This document shows, one piece after another, positions 22,501-33,794 of a stretch of DNA of 64,000 nucleotides; within the stretch, counting starts at the first letter, position 1, and each line of letters opens with the position of its first letter. The notes under the pieces are model-generated. The model saw only the letters and a program-made list of their open reading frames with translations. It was not told the DNA's origin and did not search any database. The translations under genes and the position numbers were made by a program. The DNA is from Pleodorina starrii (Eukaryota; Chlorophyta; Chlorophyceae; Chlamydomonadales; Volvocaceae), in the NCBI GenBank assembly GCA_030267565.1, contig BRXU01000040.1, positions 372,001 to 436,000 on the forward strand. The letters run 5' to 3'.

Positions 22501-25500
22501 CGGATCTTATTCTCCTGTGTGCCTGCTTTCACGGTCATTGGTTGATTGGAATAAAGCAGAAGAGCTTACACGCAGTTGGGTGCTCTTTTTTTATTTGTGA
22601 CATGCGTTAATTGAGGCCCCAAGGACATCGATCAAGGCAAAGTGCATCTTCGCTTAGCACACGTCTCTTCGCTATGGGATGGGATGATAGGGATTGCAGA
22701 CTACGAAATGCTCAGTGTTACTTGGGGCAGAGTGGCCTGATGTGGATGGCAGTTCAGTGTACATGGGAAGGAACAATCAAGCGGAACAAACGAATTCTAA
22801 GTCTATGCAGTTCATATGAACTTATTTATTAATCAATTACAGAGGAGCTGAACAACAGCTACAGAGTGCAATCGCATGTAGATTATGGAGATTATGGAGA
22901 TCGATCTCCATACATGCTGTACACCAGCGATCGTACCTTTGCTGTCAAGAATCAATCCAACGGCCCAACGGGTCGTTTTGGGTGCACGGCCGGAATGAAG
23001 CCGAAGCCGAAAGCCGGCGTCCGTCCACCAACCAAACGAAGGAATGCCATCCCGCCGCTTGTATGCCCCATCTGCCCCTACCTGGCTTATTATTGCCCAG
23101 CTCACATCCCATGTGCGCCTGTACCTCCTGCTGTATGTGTCCGACGGATGACGCTGCTTCATGTGTATCGCCAGGATTATTCGTACACGTTCATTCCCGC
23201 CGTCAATGCCCGCGGGAGTGAAATCGATTGCTCAATCAACACAGCTATCGCTTATGTGACTACGGTAGGTCTATCTGTCAATCACCATCCCAGCTCAATT
23301 GTTTGCACAATAATTCGATGCTTGCATAAGCAAGGACAATCTATTGGTTTTGTCTACGCACGCCCAACTCCAAGCCATCGCTGGTGTTTAAGCTGTAAAA
23401 TTGCATATTCTGCATATTCTGTGACCTCTGTGGTGAAGCAAAGGTCGGTATCCTGTGTGATTTTCTCACCTGTTGCCTATTATCTATCACATACAGACCG
23501 AGCTGGACACGTTCGCAGTACCCGGTGGGTGCAGGTCAGTGCGAGCGCGTGCATGCAAGATTTAAGCAGGACGTACGTACCTCTGGATCACATTACGCAC
23601 CTGAACATTTGCGTGTGATTGTTAGTGGGCTACAAACTCTTGAATGAAGAGTAGAGAGATTAGAGCCAACGGGTCAGCTGCAGTGCACGGCCAGCTGGCC
23701 GTGCGCGCACTGCATTTGCAAGTGCTGACGTCATCGACTATGAAGATTTGATCTCATCAGCATTATCATAAATCATGTTAATAACTGGCAGCAAACATTA
23801 CAGATATCTAGCCAAGCAAGCGGGTCGATCCATTAGGTTGCAGCGCTGTTGCAGTAAGAACACAATGGCGTTGCAGTCCGTTCCTTAACGAGTTACGTAT
23901 CTCGCGATCTGCAAACCATCGATGACGGATGGGTGAACACTAATTAAACACGTATGTCATAACATCTAAGTTTTGCTGACGTCCCTACGCAAACGCGAAA
24001 GCCGTCATGGCGACCTTTCCGCAACGTCTAGCTAGACGAAGATCCGTGGAAGCTTCACACGGTACCGACGACGCCAGCCCATCCGTTACGTCGACGGAAA
24101 CTGCTTGTATGTGTGATTTTGGCTTTGCTGATGGGTTACAGAGGATGTAACCAGCAGCCTGCTTCCTGCCGAACGCGGCGGCTTGATGGGCTGGGCAGAA
24201 ATAAATGCACATGAAATAAAGCAGTTATTTAGCGCGTCCGTTCCAAGGCCGCATACGTGACCATTTGGTGCTTCTATTTTGACCATCGGTTTGTCTATCC
24301 TTGTTGCTCATCATGTCATCATCTGCAGCCTTGGGTGGAACAACAATCAGCACAAAATGTACGACATGGTGCCAGTCGGTTTGCGGATGACGGAACTGAC
24401 AACTGGGCACTTTGACGACATAACGTTCTTGATGGTAAGTTTCGAGGGTTTCGTGGGTTGCATTGGCAGCAACATCAACGGGCAGTGCGAACGGGCAATG
24501 AATAATTTATTATAATAGTAGTCCAATACATGGCCCTCGTGAAGGGCGGACCTTTGCTGGCCCCTCTAACACGGCCGGTTGAGGGCTTTCGCCGACCTCC
24601 CATGCATTCCACAAAACAGATGGTAGCGGACACCTCTTCAGCACCTGTCTTCGGCTCCGCCTATGACTACGCGAACGGTCGGAGCATGCCGCAGGTTGGA
24701 GGCATCGTCCCCGTCAGAATTGGGATCCCCGTGCAGGTGGGTGCACGTTGTTAGTTGTATCTCACCAAAGAAGGCCAATGGTTGGATGTCAGGGAAGGCG
24801 GCGCCGTATGTATCCGTCCATGAGATACTACACACGTCTGCAACACCAGCGTTCGTTGTGGGGCAGGTTAGGAAGGCCTGCATGGTGACCCAGCCACCCA
24901 CCAGGCTCGTCACCTCCTCCTTCCGTCGCTACTGTTACCCGGCGCCAGCCAATCCATAGAGGCCGGTGTGCGCATCCTTGCCGTGCGCGTATCACGCAAT
25001 GGGAGTTGTTGTCACCATGACATGCACTGATCTTACATATTATGTCTCGATGCATCAAGATGCTAGGCGAGCATATATATTTTCACTCTTTGTGTCGCTA
25101 GGGCCGTACAGTGTCGTACTGTCGTATGCCTGCTACACGTGCAAGCGGACTTGTTTTTTTGCTCATCTGCTGTTTTTTGCTCATCTGCTGCACATGCGCC
25201 CGCTCTTGTACGACTATATGTACTGCAACCCAGGTCGACATCGTGATGACGGATCCGGATCCCACCGACAAGCTTCGCCTTACCCATGGGCCCCTGCCGG
25301 CTGGCGCAATTTTGACGTTCAGTCCAGCTGACGGGAAACCACCCCTAACGGCGACCTTTAGGTGGACCCCCGACCCCGACACACCAGGCGCGGGAGTCGT
25401 TATCATCGGTTTTGTAGACAAGACGAACCTCACAACATACGCCACTTTCAGCTTCAAAGCTCCTGAGCCGCCCTATCCACCTTCACCGCCGCCCCGGCCA

Positions 25501-26370
25501 CCTCGTATCCCACGAAAGCCGCCGAGGCCCCCACCTGTACCCCCACCACGACCGCCTCCTCCATTTCCCCCTAGACCCCCACCCCCGCTGCCCCCCAGCC
25601 CGCATCCGCCATCTCCCCCACCCCCGCTGCCCCCCAGCCCGCATCCGCCATCTCCCCCACCCCCGCTGCCCCCCAGCCCGCCACCTTCACCGCCGCCTCC
25701 ACTGCCCCCTAGCCCGCTGCCGCCGCCTCCACCACCCCCTAGCCCGCCGCCACCGCCTCCTCCATCGCCTCCCAGCCCGCCGCCGCCATCTCCCCCACCA
25801 TCCCCATCACCTCCTTCCCCTTGGCCGCCTAGCCCCACACCGCCATCTCCAGGTCCTCCCAGCCCGCCAAGGCCTCCGCCGCCACCCAAGAAACCGTGGC
25901 TCCTCATAACACTTGCAACGGTAGCCGCTGTGTGCAGTTGTTTTTCCTTTGTAGTCCTGGCCATCATCTGGCACCGTTGCCGACATCGTCGCCAGGCCGC
26001 CTATGCCTATGCCCTCACCTCCGGAGAAGCGCATCAGGGGACAACAAACTACCTCGCCGCCGCCCCTGCCGAGAACCCTCCGCCTCCATCTGGTTCAGCC
26101 CTCATCGTCCGAATAAACCTCCCTTCCCACGCACACTCCGTACCTCCGCCACAAATATTTGACCCTGACCTTGATTTTGCAGCCAATTACGATGCCCCCG
26201 CGCCGGCTGCCCGCCCTTCCAACCGCAACACCCTGTCTATACTTCAACACCGCCACGGCCAACGCCATCAACAATTGCATAGCTGGGATCACCCCCCCGC
26301 TCCTCTCACCATATATCCAGTAACCGTACGCGTATGTACGGATCAGACATCTTCTGCTAGGTTACAGTAA
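19549..26370 (+). CDS. Secreted type-I membrane surface protein with Hyp-rich stalk (multi-exon)
   Basis: Supported exons: 19549-19721, 21116-21248, 22191-22404, 23175-23264, 23497-23524 (weak), 24329-24434, 24620-24736, 25234-26370. Exon 1 encodes a signal peptide (FAAFAATLLALAMVYFF) and SNKLPNTLEVMVTTSW. Later exons give ITIYSFDGNNTRFLF, FASDCCRIQPL, YTFIPAVNARG and WNNNQHKMYDMV, then an Ig-like strand pattern (VDIVMTDPDPTDKLRLTHG ... TATFRWTPDPD). These match, from memory, a cell-surface module in which AWRRS, FGDG, CCRI and WTP motifs recur. A Pro/Ser stalk, one membrane helix and a cytoplasmic tail of about 135 residues follow. Phases agree except between exons 1 and 2 and before 24329, so at least two small exons are missing. 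Probable role: adhesion or reception at the cell surface or matrix. Confidence 0.7.
19931..20312 (-). mobile_element. SINE-like element with tRNA-type pol III promoter
   Basis: On the minus strand, TGGCAGAGTGGTTAG (20306-20292) resembles an A box and CGCTCAAGCCCT (20260-20249) a B box about 40 nt downstream. The 3' end at 19931-20008 (CCCTTGGGCCCTCGGCTCGT ... ATGTAACAAACACACACA) recurs at 39369-39450 with about 95% identity apart from a 4-nt insertion. It sits in intron 1 of the surface-protein gene, antisense. A tRNA-derived head plus a shared 3' tail suggests a SINE; no target duplication was identified. Confidence 0.55.
22893..22912. repeat. 20-bp perfect palindrome in intron
   Basis: TATGGAGATCGATCTCCATA, preceded by another GATTATGGA copy. 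Confidence 0.9.
23685..23704. repeat. 20-bp perfect palindrome in intron
   Basis: GCACGGCCAGCTGGCCGTGC, with outer TGCAGT / ACTGCA arms continuing the symmetry after a 4-nt offset. Confidence 0.9.
25464..25887 (+). other. Hydroxyproline-rich (SPPPP) stalk domain
   Basis: Encodes a Pro-rich region of about 140 residues (PPSPPPRPPRIPRKPPRPPP and many SPPPP, SPHPPSPPPPLPP units), as in volvocine wall and pherophorin-type glycoproteins. A Pro-rich DNA unit is duplicated exactly near 25578-25660. Confidence 0.85.
25897..25971 (+). other. Single transmembrane helix
   Basis: The segment LLITLATVAAVCSCFSFVVL, flanked by KKPW outside and HRCRHRR inside, fits a type-I orientation by the positive-inside rule. 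Confidence 0.85.
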
Positions 26371-26556
26371 GACTTGATATGAATCGGCCAAATCGACGAG
26401 CCGTTTTCGGTCCGCGAATTCTGCAAGTCATGGTGCTGCAGCACCAAACTAACCATACAGCGGCGTTAATTAACAAACAAAGAGGGCACGAAGCAACTCA
26501 CATCAAGAAGCTGCCGTTGCTTGACTGCGACTCCGAAAGCAACCGATGCCTGGGAT

Positions 26557-26561
26557 TGTAA
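26557..26561 (+). terminator. TGTAA polyadenylation signal
   Basis: The volvocine poly(A) signal lies 187 nt after the stop at 26368-26370. Confidence 0.55.
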
Positions 26562-29036
26562 TTCAACAGATGCGTGGATGGAGCGCTCCTAAACATCTAT
26601 CGCATTAATAAGGGAATTATGGCGGCTTGTCAACCCCACCCACCATCTCGCTGCACCTCTCTGCCGCTTAGGATACTCAGAATCATAGCCAAAGTAAGCC
26701 TTCCCGACGGCGGACGTTACAGGTCAGGTTCTGTTATGCTTGTCCTGTATTGATACATATACGAAATAGATGTACAGAAAATTAATTGGCGCTCGGCGGG
26801 GCCTCGCTCGGCGCGCGCGTCGCTGCATGGTCAATGTTACAATGAATGGTCGGCATATATCGAGACCCGTCCCTGTTAGGCCATCCGCTAGATTCCTGGA
26901 TCAGTGCGTGAGGTTTGTCCGAGCATCAAAATGCTGACACGCACTATTCGCGTTACACATTGCTGAACATGCACCCTATCTACCCTTCGTCCGGTCGTGC
27001 GCAGGGTGATATATATACATCAGCGGACGGATGCTTGGAGCCGTGCGACCCGATGCGTGCCCTGCTGGCGGCCATGGCGGGTACCGCCCTAGGCCGCCCC
27101 ATCCAGCAGCAGCGGTGATATGCCATGCAGCAGCTAGCCACGCACGCACGCACAGCAGCCGTGCTTGATTGCAGCTAGCGAGCAGCAGCCACAGGCGCAG
27201 CAGCATCTGACGAGCTGTGGATTATTATGTGATCTGACATCTATCTGCTCTGACAGGAATCTTATTAAATTAACGGTAGTGGGAATTGATTGTCTGCTCG
27301 CTCGGAGTGAGCTCATGGCCCTAACTACGCGGTTAGCTACCCTACCTAGTTAATACCTGCTGCTGGCCCAGCCACGCGCCAGGAGGCGCCGCCAGTCGTC
27401 GTGTCAGCGGTGGCTGGTGATAGATGCTGCGCCTCCCGGAAGGCGTTGCTGGTGAAATGTGAATTGATGCGGGCATCCAATTACCAAATATGCACTGCGT
27501 ACTGCATGGAGGCTGATGGAGGTTTGCATGCGTGCGTCCCAATCGGCCACCAACATAGCGGTTATACCCTCGAGAAACTTGATTTGATACCGTTTGTTAA
27601 AAACAGCGGTGTGAAATGGGAACCGTAATGTATGGCGCAAAGTTGGATGATGAGCAATTGTTTTATCCACGTCGCATTCGTAGTGTGATGCCTACTCCGT
27701 CGGATTATATTTTGGCAGTCGTCGCTTCATTTGCGCTACTTGATTGCATGCTACGTTCCCACTGGTACCGCGCGTGTAGTGCGTGCAGGGCGGGCCGTCC
27801 TGGCCCCTCCGATCGCTGGTTCTTGCTTGATGTGTGGTATATGTCGATGACGTTTTCTTGGTTGGGTGGTAAGCGAGAGTCCTCTTCGGTCCAGCTGCTG
27901 TCCAGCAGCGGTGCGTGGTTGTGCTCGAATGCTGGGTGCGCGTCGATCGACCCAAAGGAACTTGTGCAAAACTTGGTCGGAAAGCTAGGGATCGGCGGCT
28001 GCACCCGCCTCGAGTAGTTATGTTTGTGCGCTGCAATGGCTGCAGATACGCCAACAAGGCGGCCATGGAGCGAGGCGGTGTATGTAAAGGGCGGGGGAGG
28101 TAAATCCCAACCGACGGCTTCCCCGGCTCAGGCGGAAGCGTCCCACGGGCCTTGCACGCACGTGGCGCGCATGCACGGCACACAACGACTTGGGCAACAG
28201 ATGCATGCGACGAAGCTCTTACATAACAGCTCGCAGTGTGGCGTCGAGCGGGCGGGAATGTTAGATAGTGTTATCGCAGTCACGCACGGCCGGCGCCCTG
28301 CCTCATGTAGTGTGCCGATGTCTGGGACGAGGTACGAATGAACGAATGAAACAGCGTTACTGTGTTTGTGTTTCCAGTTGACAAACGAAGATGGTTGATG
28401 TTTGGACGACAAGCGAGACAGTCAATTAAAGTGCATTGGACGTACGTAATATGCGGGCAAGCTTATTTTGTGGTTTCCATTGTTCCACGCGCCCGGAAAT
28501 GATGTTCCGCCGCGGCTGTACACACTTCGGGAAAGAGCTCGAGGGCTGGCGTAACCCCCCTTGTGGTGCGAGCTGCGTACGAGGGCGTACGGTATTAATA
28601 TGGGTGTAGCGGGCGGCCTCAATTGAGTGGCAAGTAGTGTCATTTTGACTTCCTACGTAACTGTCATCGATGTTGCAGCTACAATGTCTGTTTTCTGAGT
28701 TTGGTGTTCGTTGGTGTTGGTGCGTTATTTTGTGTTGGCGGTCCTTCGTTCATCGGTCGGAAGGAGCGTTCGGTTCAGTACCTTCATTACAGGTACCGAC
28801 GTACATACGTGCGACTTATGCGGCATGCAACCTGCTGGATGTTTCTGTTTTTGCAATTATTTCTGCAAAATCTCCTATCCTTGGAAAACCCCGAGATGCA
28901 CAGTCTATTTAATTACAAGCGCGCGAACCCACCCTCTCCTCGATCGCTCTCTGCTGCTGCCTTCCCGTTTGCATTTTACATGCATGTTTCGCCAGTCCGC
29001 CCATGCATACGAGTCATCATACTAGTACACCCTTTT
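26562..29036. other. Intergenic region between convergent genes
   Basis: No exon is supported. The longest frames (for example 27616-28017 +, 27692-28183 -) lack family resemblance, coherent splice sites or matching neighbours. The right-hand part probably overlaps the expansin 3' UTR. Confidence 0.45.
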
Positions 29037-29041
29037 TTACA
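29037..29041 (-). terminator. TGTAA polyadenylation signal (expansin)
   Basis: The first minus-strand TGTAA I find downstream of the expansin stop, 543 nt away. Confidence 0.4.
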
Positions 29042-29583
29042 CACATGGCCAGCCAGCAACCGCATTACCGGCCCTCAAGGACCACCGGAAATGATTCACG
29101 TTCACACGATTATTCTCGCGTCAAGCAAACAGGAGCATCGATGTAGTGACAACGCCGCGCAGACGGTTTTGGTCACCCCGATTCTCCGAAGTGCAGAGAT
29201 AGACGACATTCGCAAACAAACGCAGCGATACACATTCATCTGGAAAGACATGTACACAGCCCCGCGCACAGTGCCGGCGGTGTCATCAAAAGCAATCTAT
29301 TAACATGTTCCATATGTACACGCACAAATGCAATGCATCCCTTCACATTCCGTCTCCGCCATGCCTGTCGAGGGCACCCTATATAGCGGGTGCCGTACCG
29401 TCGACAATCCACCAATCTGTATCTTTCTACCGTATCTATCTTGTGACGCCCCCACCAAATGTGCCCGCATTTCATTACCGCTCTAATCCACATCAGTCGC
29501 GAATGCGGTTGCGAATGCGGTTGTAAGGAGTTCAGAAAAGAAGGCGCTAGCTAGCTAGGCGCAAGTAAAGCCAACATTTCGGC

Positions 29584-32500
29584 CTAGTTCATGGGGCCGG
29601 CCTTTTGACCGCGCGCTCCGTGCCGCATCTCACGGACCACTGCTCGCTGCTGCAGAAGGCGCCGGTCGACGCCGCGAGAGGATGCGATTGATGACCGCAG
29701 GGACACCGTTGCCTTTGGGGCGGGTGTCGTGCTGGGCGCCGGAGTCAACTTGGGTGCAGGCGCCGCGGTGGGCGTGGGTGCGGACGTCGGCGTAGGTCCC
29801 GAGGAAATAGCGGCGGGCCCGGCAGTCGACTCCTGTGGGTGCGGCGGCGGGCACAGGTAGGCGTGAGTTACAAGCTACGCCGTCAAGCGTTGTGATGAGA
29901 AAAGGTCCCTGTATCATCGGTAAACTAGCTAAACAAGCATATATACAACAGTACGGCGATATCCGCACGCAAACGAAGCCGTGGATAGATCATTCGAATG
30001 TGCCCACTGCCACTTTTACTTCCCCAGTCAAAAGCATGAATGAAGCCTCTGCGTACCCAAACGCACAATTTTTAGTCAATCGATCAGCTATCCACCCCGC
30101 TTAAACCTAACCGCACCTGGATTGTGGCGTTGGTTAGCCCTGGGAACTGACCGTGTCCGGGGAACTATGTGGCGTAATAAGGGGGCGGGAAAGGCGAGAA
30201 CGACAGGGTTTCAGGTGCTGGGCATGTCGTGCGTACGGAAGGACGAGAGCGTCCTTAACCGTGTACGTATGGACGCGGAAAGCCCATTCACTGGCTACGT
30301 AGCCAATGCAGATCGCTGGCAACAGTCTACGTCTTTGCACAGCTGTGCCAGGCAGGTAGACAAAAAATAGTACAACGCAGCAACTTTCCGCGAGTTACGG
30401 TAACCTGTCGCGTGGCCCGCCCTACGGAGTTATACCGGTATCGGATAAAGGTCCCCGAACTGCGTGCAGCGGAGATGCTATTTCTATGTGAGGTCTTGCT
30501 CATGATATATTACGCACCGCACACATGTCCGTCCTCACCTCCCCGATCGCTCCCGCACGGGTGATGACGTTGCTGAGGACCACCTTGCGGCCGAAGCGGT
30601 CGGTGAGGCGCAGGTCGTAGGGAGGCGCCGGAAGCGCAGACATCTCCCACTCAGCGCCTAATGGTGGGCGGAAATAGGGAACGGCAGTACTGAATGCGTA
30701 AGCAAGTAGTGGCTAAAACAACAAAAACAAAGGTGGAGCAGATATGTGCACAGTACTAGTGGGGGTGCTTGCAGGGTGCGGGCTGCGGGGCAACACGCAC
30801 GCCTACCAACTCATCACCAAGCACTGATGAGTGACCATACATGCGCGAAACTATTCGGAGATGGTTGGATTGCTTAATACGCCCCCTGGCCAACGACGCC
30901 ATATTTATACATGACATGAGCCGCCGGCGGCGGTGCACTGCAAGCCGGCGTGCCCGCCCCGCCTTACCGTATGTGTTGTCCATGGACTTCCATGTGCTGC
31001 TGCTGCTGACGTCAACGGACCCGTTCGTGGCGGCGGTGGCGTTCGTGTCGGCGGTGGCGGCGGCGGCGGGCTCCAATGCGGTGGAGTTGCTGCCTACCGC
31101 ACCGTTCTGCGTAATTATTAGCAATGGAGACAAATGGTCAAACCCAACGAACAGCGGATGGAGCTGATGCGGTCAACCCAAATCAAGGACGCGCGCGCCT
31201 ACCCCAAACTCGCTAGGCTCAGCACAAATCAGTCAATACATACTATTGCTGTTATTAGCTGAACATATCAGAACCGATCCCACTCCGTGCCCAAACATCG
31301 TCAAAACCGCGAAAGTGCAAACAAAGCAAATATAATCCTAAGCAGCGTAAGTAAAGAGCGAGACCGTCTGCTGAGTGCGCTCACCGCCGCCGACCGCGCG
31401 AGCTCCACGCGCACCACGCTGCCGTCGCTGGCCACCGTCTTGAGGCTGAGGCGCAGCCAACCGCCCATACTGACGCGGAAGCTGTCTACGTGCACGGTGA
31501 TGTTGTCGGTGGGCGAGCACTCCACCTGGCAGCAGTACAGATGGAGCAAAGAGGTGGCAAGGCAGTGCGGTGGTGCGCACGTAGGGCCAGCAACAGCAGG
31601 TGGGCCCCGAACTCGTATCACTGTATAGTAAACCGATTGGTACATGCCATGGAAAGTACTTCGTACTCCATCCCATGGATGGAGTACCCGCACAAGGTGG
31701 GTCACTGATAGCGATCGAAGCACAAGGTGGGTCAGTGATAGCGATCGAAGCACAAGGTGGGTCAGTGATAGCGATCGAACACGACCCAGAAAAGGTGCTT
31801 GCTTGACACGCTACCTGTCACAGGACTGCCGCATCAGCAGCAGTCAGCTCTTTCGTTGCCAAATACCTTGCTGAACTGCCGCTCCTGATCGATCACATGG
31901 TAGGTCGGACATTCCCTAACGTATCTATCTAGCTGTGCATTACCAGAAGCTGCCCCGCTGCCAGTGGTCTGGCCTCACCTGCCGGTACTGAATGGCGGCG
32001 CTGCCGTACTCGATGCGCGCAATTTGCTGGAATGCGAAGGCGTGCAAGTTGAGCTGGTCGGCGGTGCAGTCGGCACACTCGTCCGTAACGACGACGGTGA
32101 CGCTGGCCGCGGAGGTGCACACCTGTGTATATGTAGGGTGAAGCGAGCGCGGACACACACGGGCAGGAATGAAATGCACGAAAAGCAACCCGACAAGCGA
32201 AACCCAAATCGGGTGGGGCGCGGCAACGAAGCCATGCATGACTGGTACAATTTGAGTATGGTACATGTCACACAGAGGTAGTCGTATGGCAGTCGGAAAC
32301 TGGCGTTTTAATGTCCCGTTAGCTAACGGGATATTTTTGCGCATATGCGCAAACACATGCTCATAAAATCTGCACCGTGCGCACCGAAGAGTGGCCCATA
32401 CCTTGGGGTCCGGGGAGACGCACTTGACCTCAAGGCAAGTGCCGCAGGAGGCCTGCGTGCATAGAAAGCAGAAGCTGAATAGTTGGTTGCGGGTAGAGAG

Positions 32501-33208
32501 TCAGTCTTCCAACCACCTAAAATGCCGACTCTGTGCGGACTGAAAGACCGGCATGGAGATCGGTCCCAGTTCATCCCAATGGCAACGATTCAGCTATGCG
32601 ACTGCAGCAAACCGTGCCTTGCTCGCTAGGCCATGCGCAACTGGCAGCTGCTCTGCAGTCCTGATGCGTAGCTTGTGAAGCAGGCGATTTTCGCGTGCGC
32701 GCGCACCTGAGGGCGGTTCTGGACAAGAGGACTGCGCGGCGATACGCCGGTCACGAGAAAGAAAGGCCACATCTTGGGGTCCATCTCGCCGAATCCGCAT
32801 GCTGCGATGGTTAAACGAATGGATCAAGGGCGCGTTAGGCGGAGGCATAAGAGCACAGGCGGCCCGCCGAAAGGGCGGGCTCTGGCCTAACATAACCAAA
32901 AAATCGTTGCTGTTGCTAGGATCACGCAGCGCACCTCCGGGTGGCAGCCGCACGGTGTAGGGCTCGTCTAGGCCGTCCTGCAATAAAAGAACCGATTCTG
33001 GTTAATCGAACGACGGGACCCTCCGTCCATTGGATAGAGTTTGGCAGTGACAAACTAGAAAACTGCTTACTTGCGGACCGCCCCAGAGAAGAGAGGTGCC
33101 GTTGGTCCAGTCAGAGAGCGGCAGCGGGTCCATGGGCAAATCGGCCGCGCAAAATGCTAGCGCTGCCAGCAGCAACGCAGCGCCGCCGATCAGCCAGCTG
33201 CGGGACAT
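29584..33208 (-). CDS. Expansin (secreted cell-wall-loosening protein)
   Basis: Nine exons in consistent phase (transcript order): 33071-33208, 32935-32977, 32707-32801, 32402-32452, 31979-32122, 31385-31525, 30968-31106, 30539-30657, 29584-29832; 372 residues. Signal peptide MSRSWLIGGAALLLAALAFC. Domain 1 (double-psi beta-barrel) carries expansin landmarks: DWTNGT, WGGPQ, ACGFGEMDP, SCGTCLEVKC, VTVVVTDECADC, LNLHAFAFQQIA, IQYRQVEC. Domain 2 (CBM63-like) shows WLRLSLKTVASDGSV, WKSMDNTYGAEWEM and LRLTDRFGRKVVLSNVI. Expansins loosen walls non-hydrolytically; here the target would be the volvocine extracellular matrix or zygote wall. Odd points: a 30-residue Ala/Thr/Asn/Ser insertion inside domain 2 and an 82-residue C-terminal tail rich in TPAP followed by basic residues. 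Confidence 0.92.
31690..31779. repeat. Three tandem copies of a 30-bp unit in an expansin intron
   Basis: Copies at 31690, 31720 and 31750 start GCACAAGGTGGGTCASTGAT; one base differs in the first copy. Confidence 0.95.
32314..32353. repeat. Two adjacent 18-bp perfect palindromes in an expansin intron
   Basis: TCCCGTTAGCTAACGGGA (32314-32331) and TTTGCGCATATGCGCAAA (32336-32353), separated by 4 nt. Confidence 0.95.
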
Positions 33209-33794
33209 AACTGCTCGTGTACCCTCAACAAGATCTGGGAGGAGAGATGGACTGCGACTTGTCGTCACGGAAAGGGCGCGGGCCTCGCTGCGGCTGTCTG
33301 CTGGTCACGGCGTCGTAAATTGGGCAGCAGGACTCCGTGCGCAGATAAATACCAGCGTAGTAATCACCTAGTGCGGTTGTTACACTCCCATATCCAGAAA
33401 GGCCGGACTTTTATATCCAGAATGGGCAGGACAATTTGTCATGAAGTACGAATCGAAATCCGCAAGCGGAAAATGTCCATGCTGCGATTTTGCTTTCGTA
33501 GATGGCCACCGCTGCTTGCAACATGCATGGGGTTGCGCTAATCATTGCGGATGCCACACGCTTAACCACTACCCGCCATAAAATTTCCCAGAGAGCGAGC
33601 CGGGAGCCATCAAACGCGAGCTGTTAGGTCGCTCCCAGCAGCACGAGGCTGCTACACAGTCCATCAGCCGGCTGATTGGAATTGGGATTGGGGCGCCCCA
33701 ACAACCAGCCCCTGATACGCCTCCTCGCACAACACGCCCACAACCCTGTCTCCTTCAACGCTCCTTGCGGCAGCAAAGACTTCAACCTCTGACT
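33209..33794. other. Spacer between expansin start and the OPR-GrpE stop
   Basis: Should hold the expansin promoter and the 3' UTR of the upstream minus-strand gene. A minus-strand TGTAA lies at 33380-33384, 411 nt past the OPR-GrpE stop. No other gene seen. Confidence 0.5.
33380..33384 (-). terminator. TGTAA polyadenylation signal (OPR-GrpE gene)
   Basis: Minus-strand TGTAA (TTACA on plus) downstream of the stop at 33795-33797. Confidence 0.5.

Noticed and set aside
24638..24913. Minus-strand ORF opposite the surface-protein gene
   Set aside because: It overlaps plus-strand exon 24620-24736, which fits both neighbours in phase; no independent support.
29630..29968. Alternative frame for the last expansin exon
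   Set aside because: The frame reading TPTSAPTPTAAPAPK continues exon 8 in phase 0 from a good CAG acceptor; the alternative starts out of phase.
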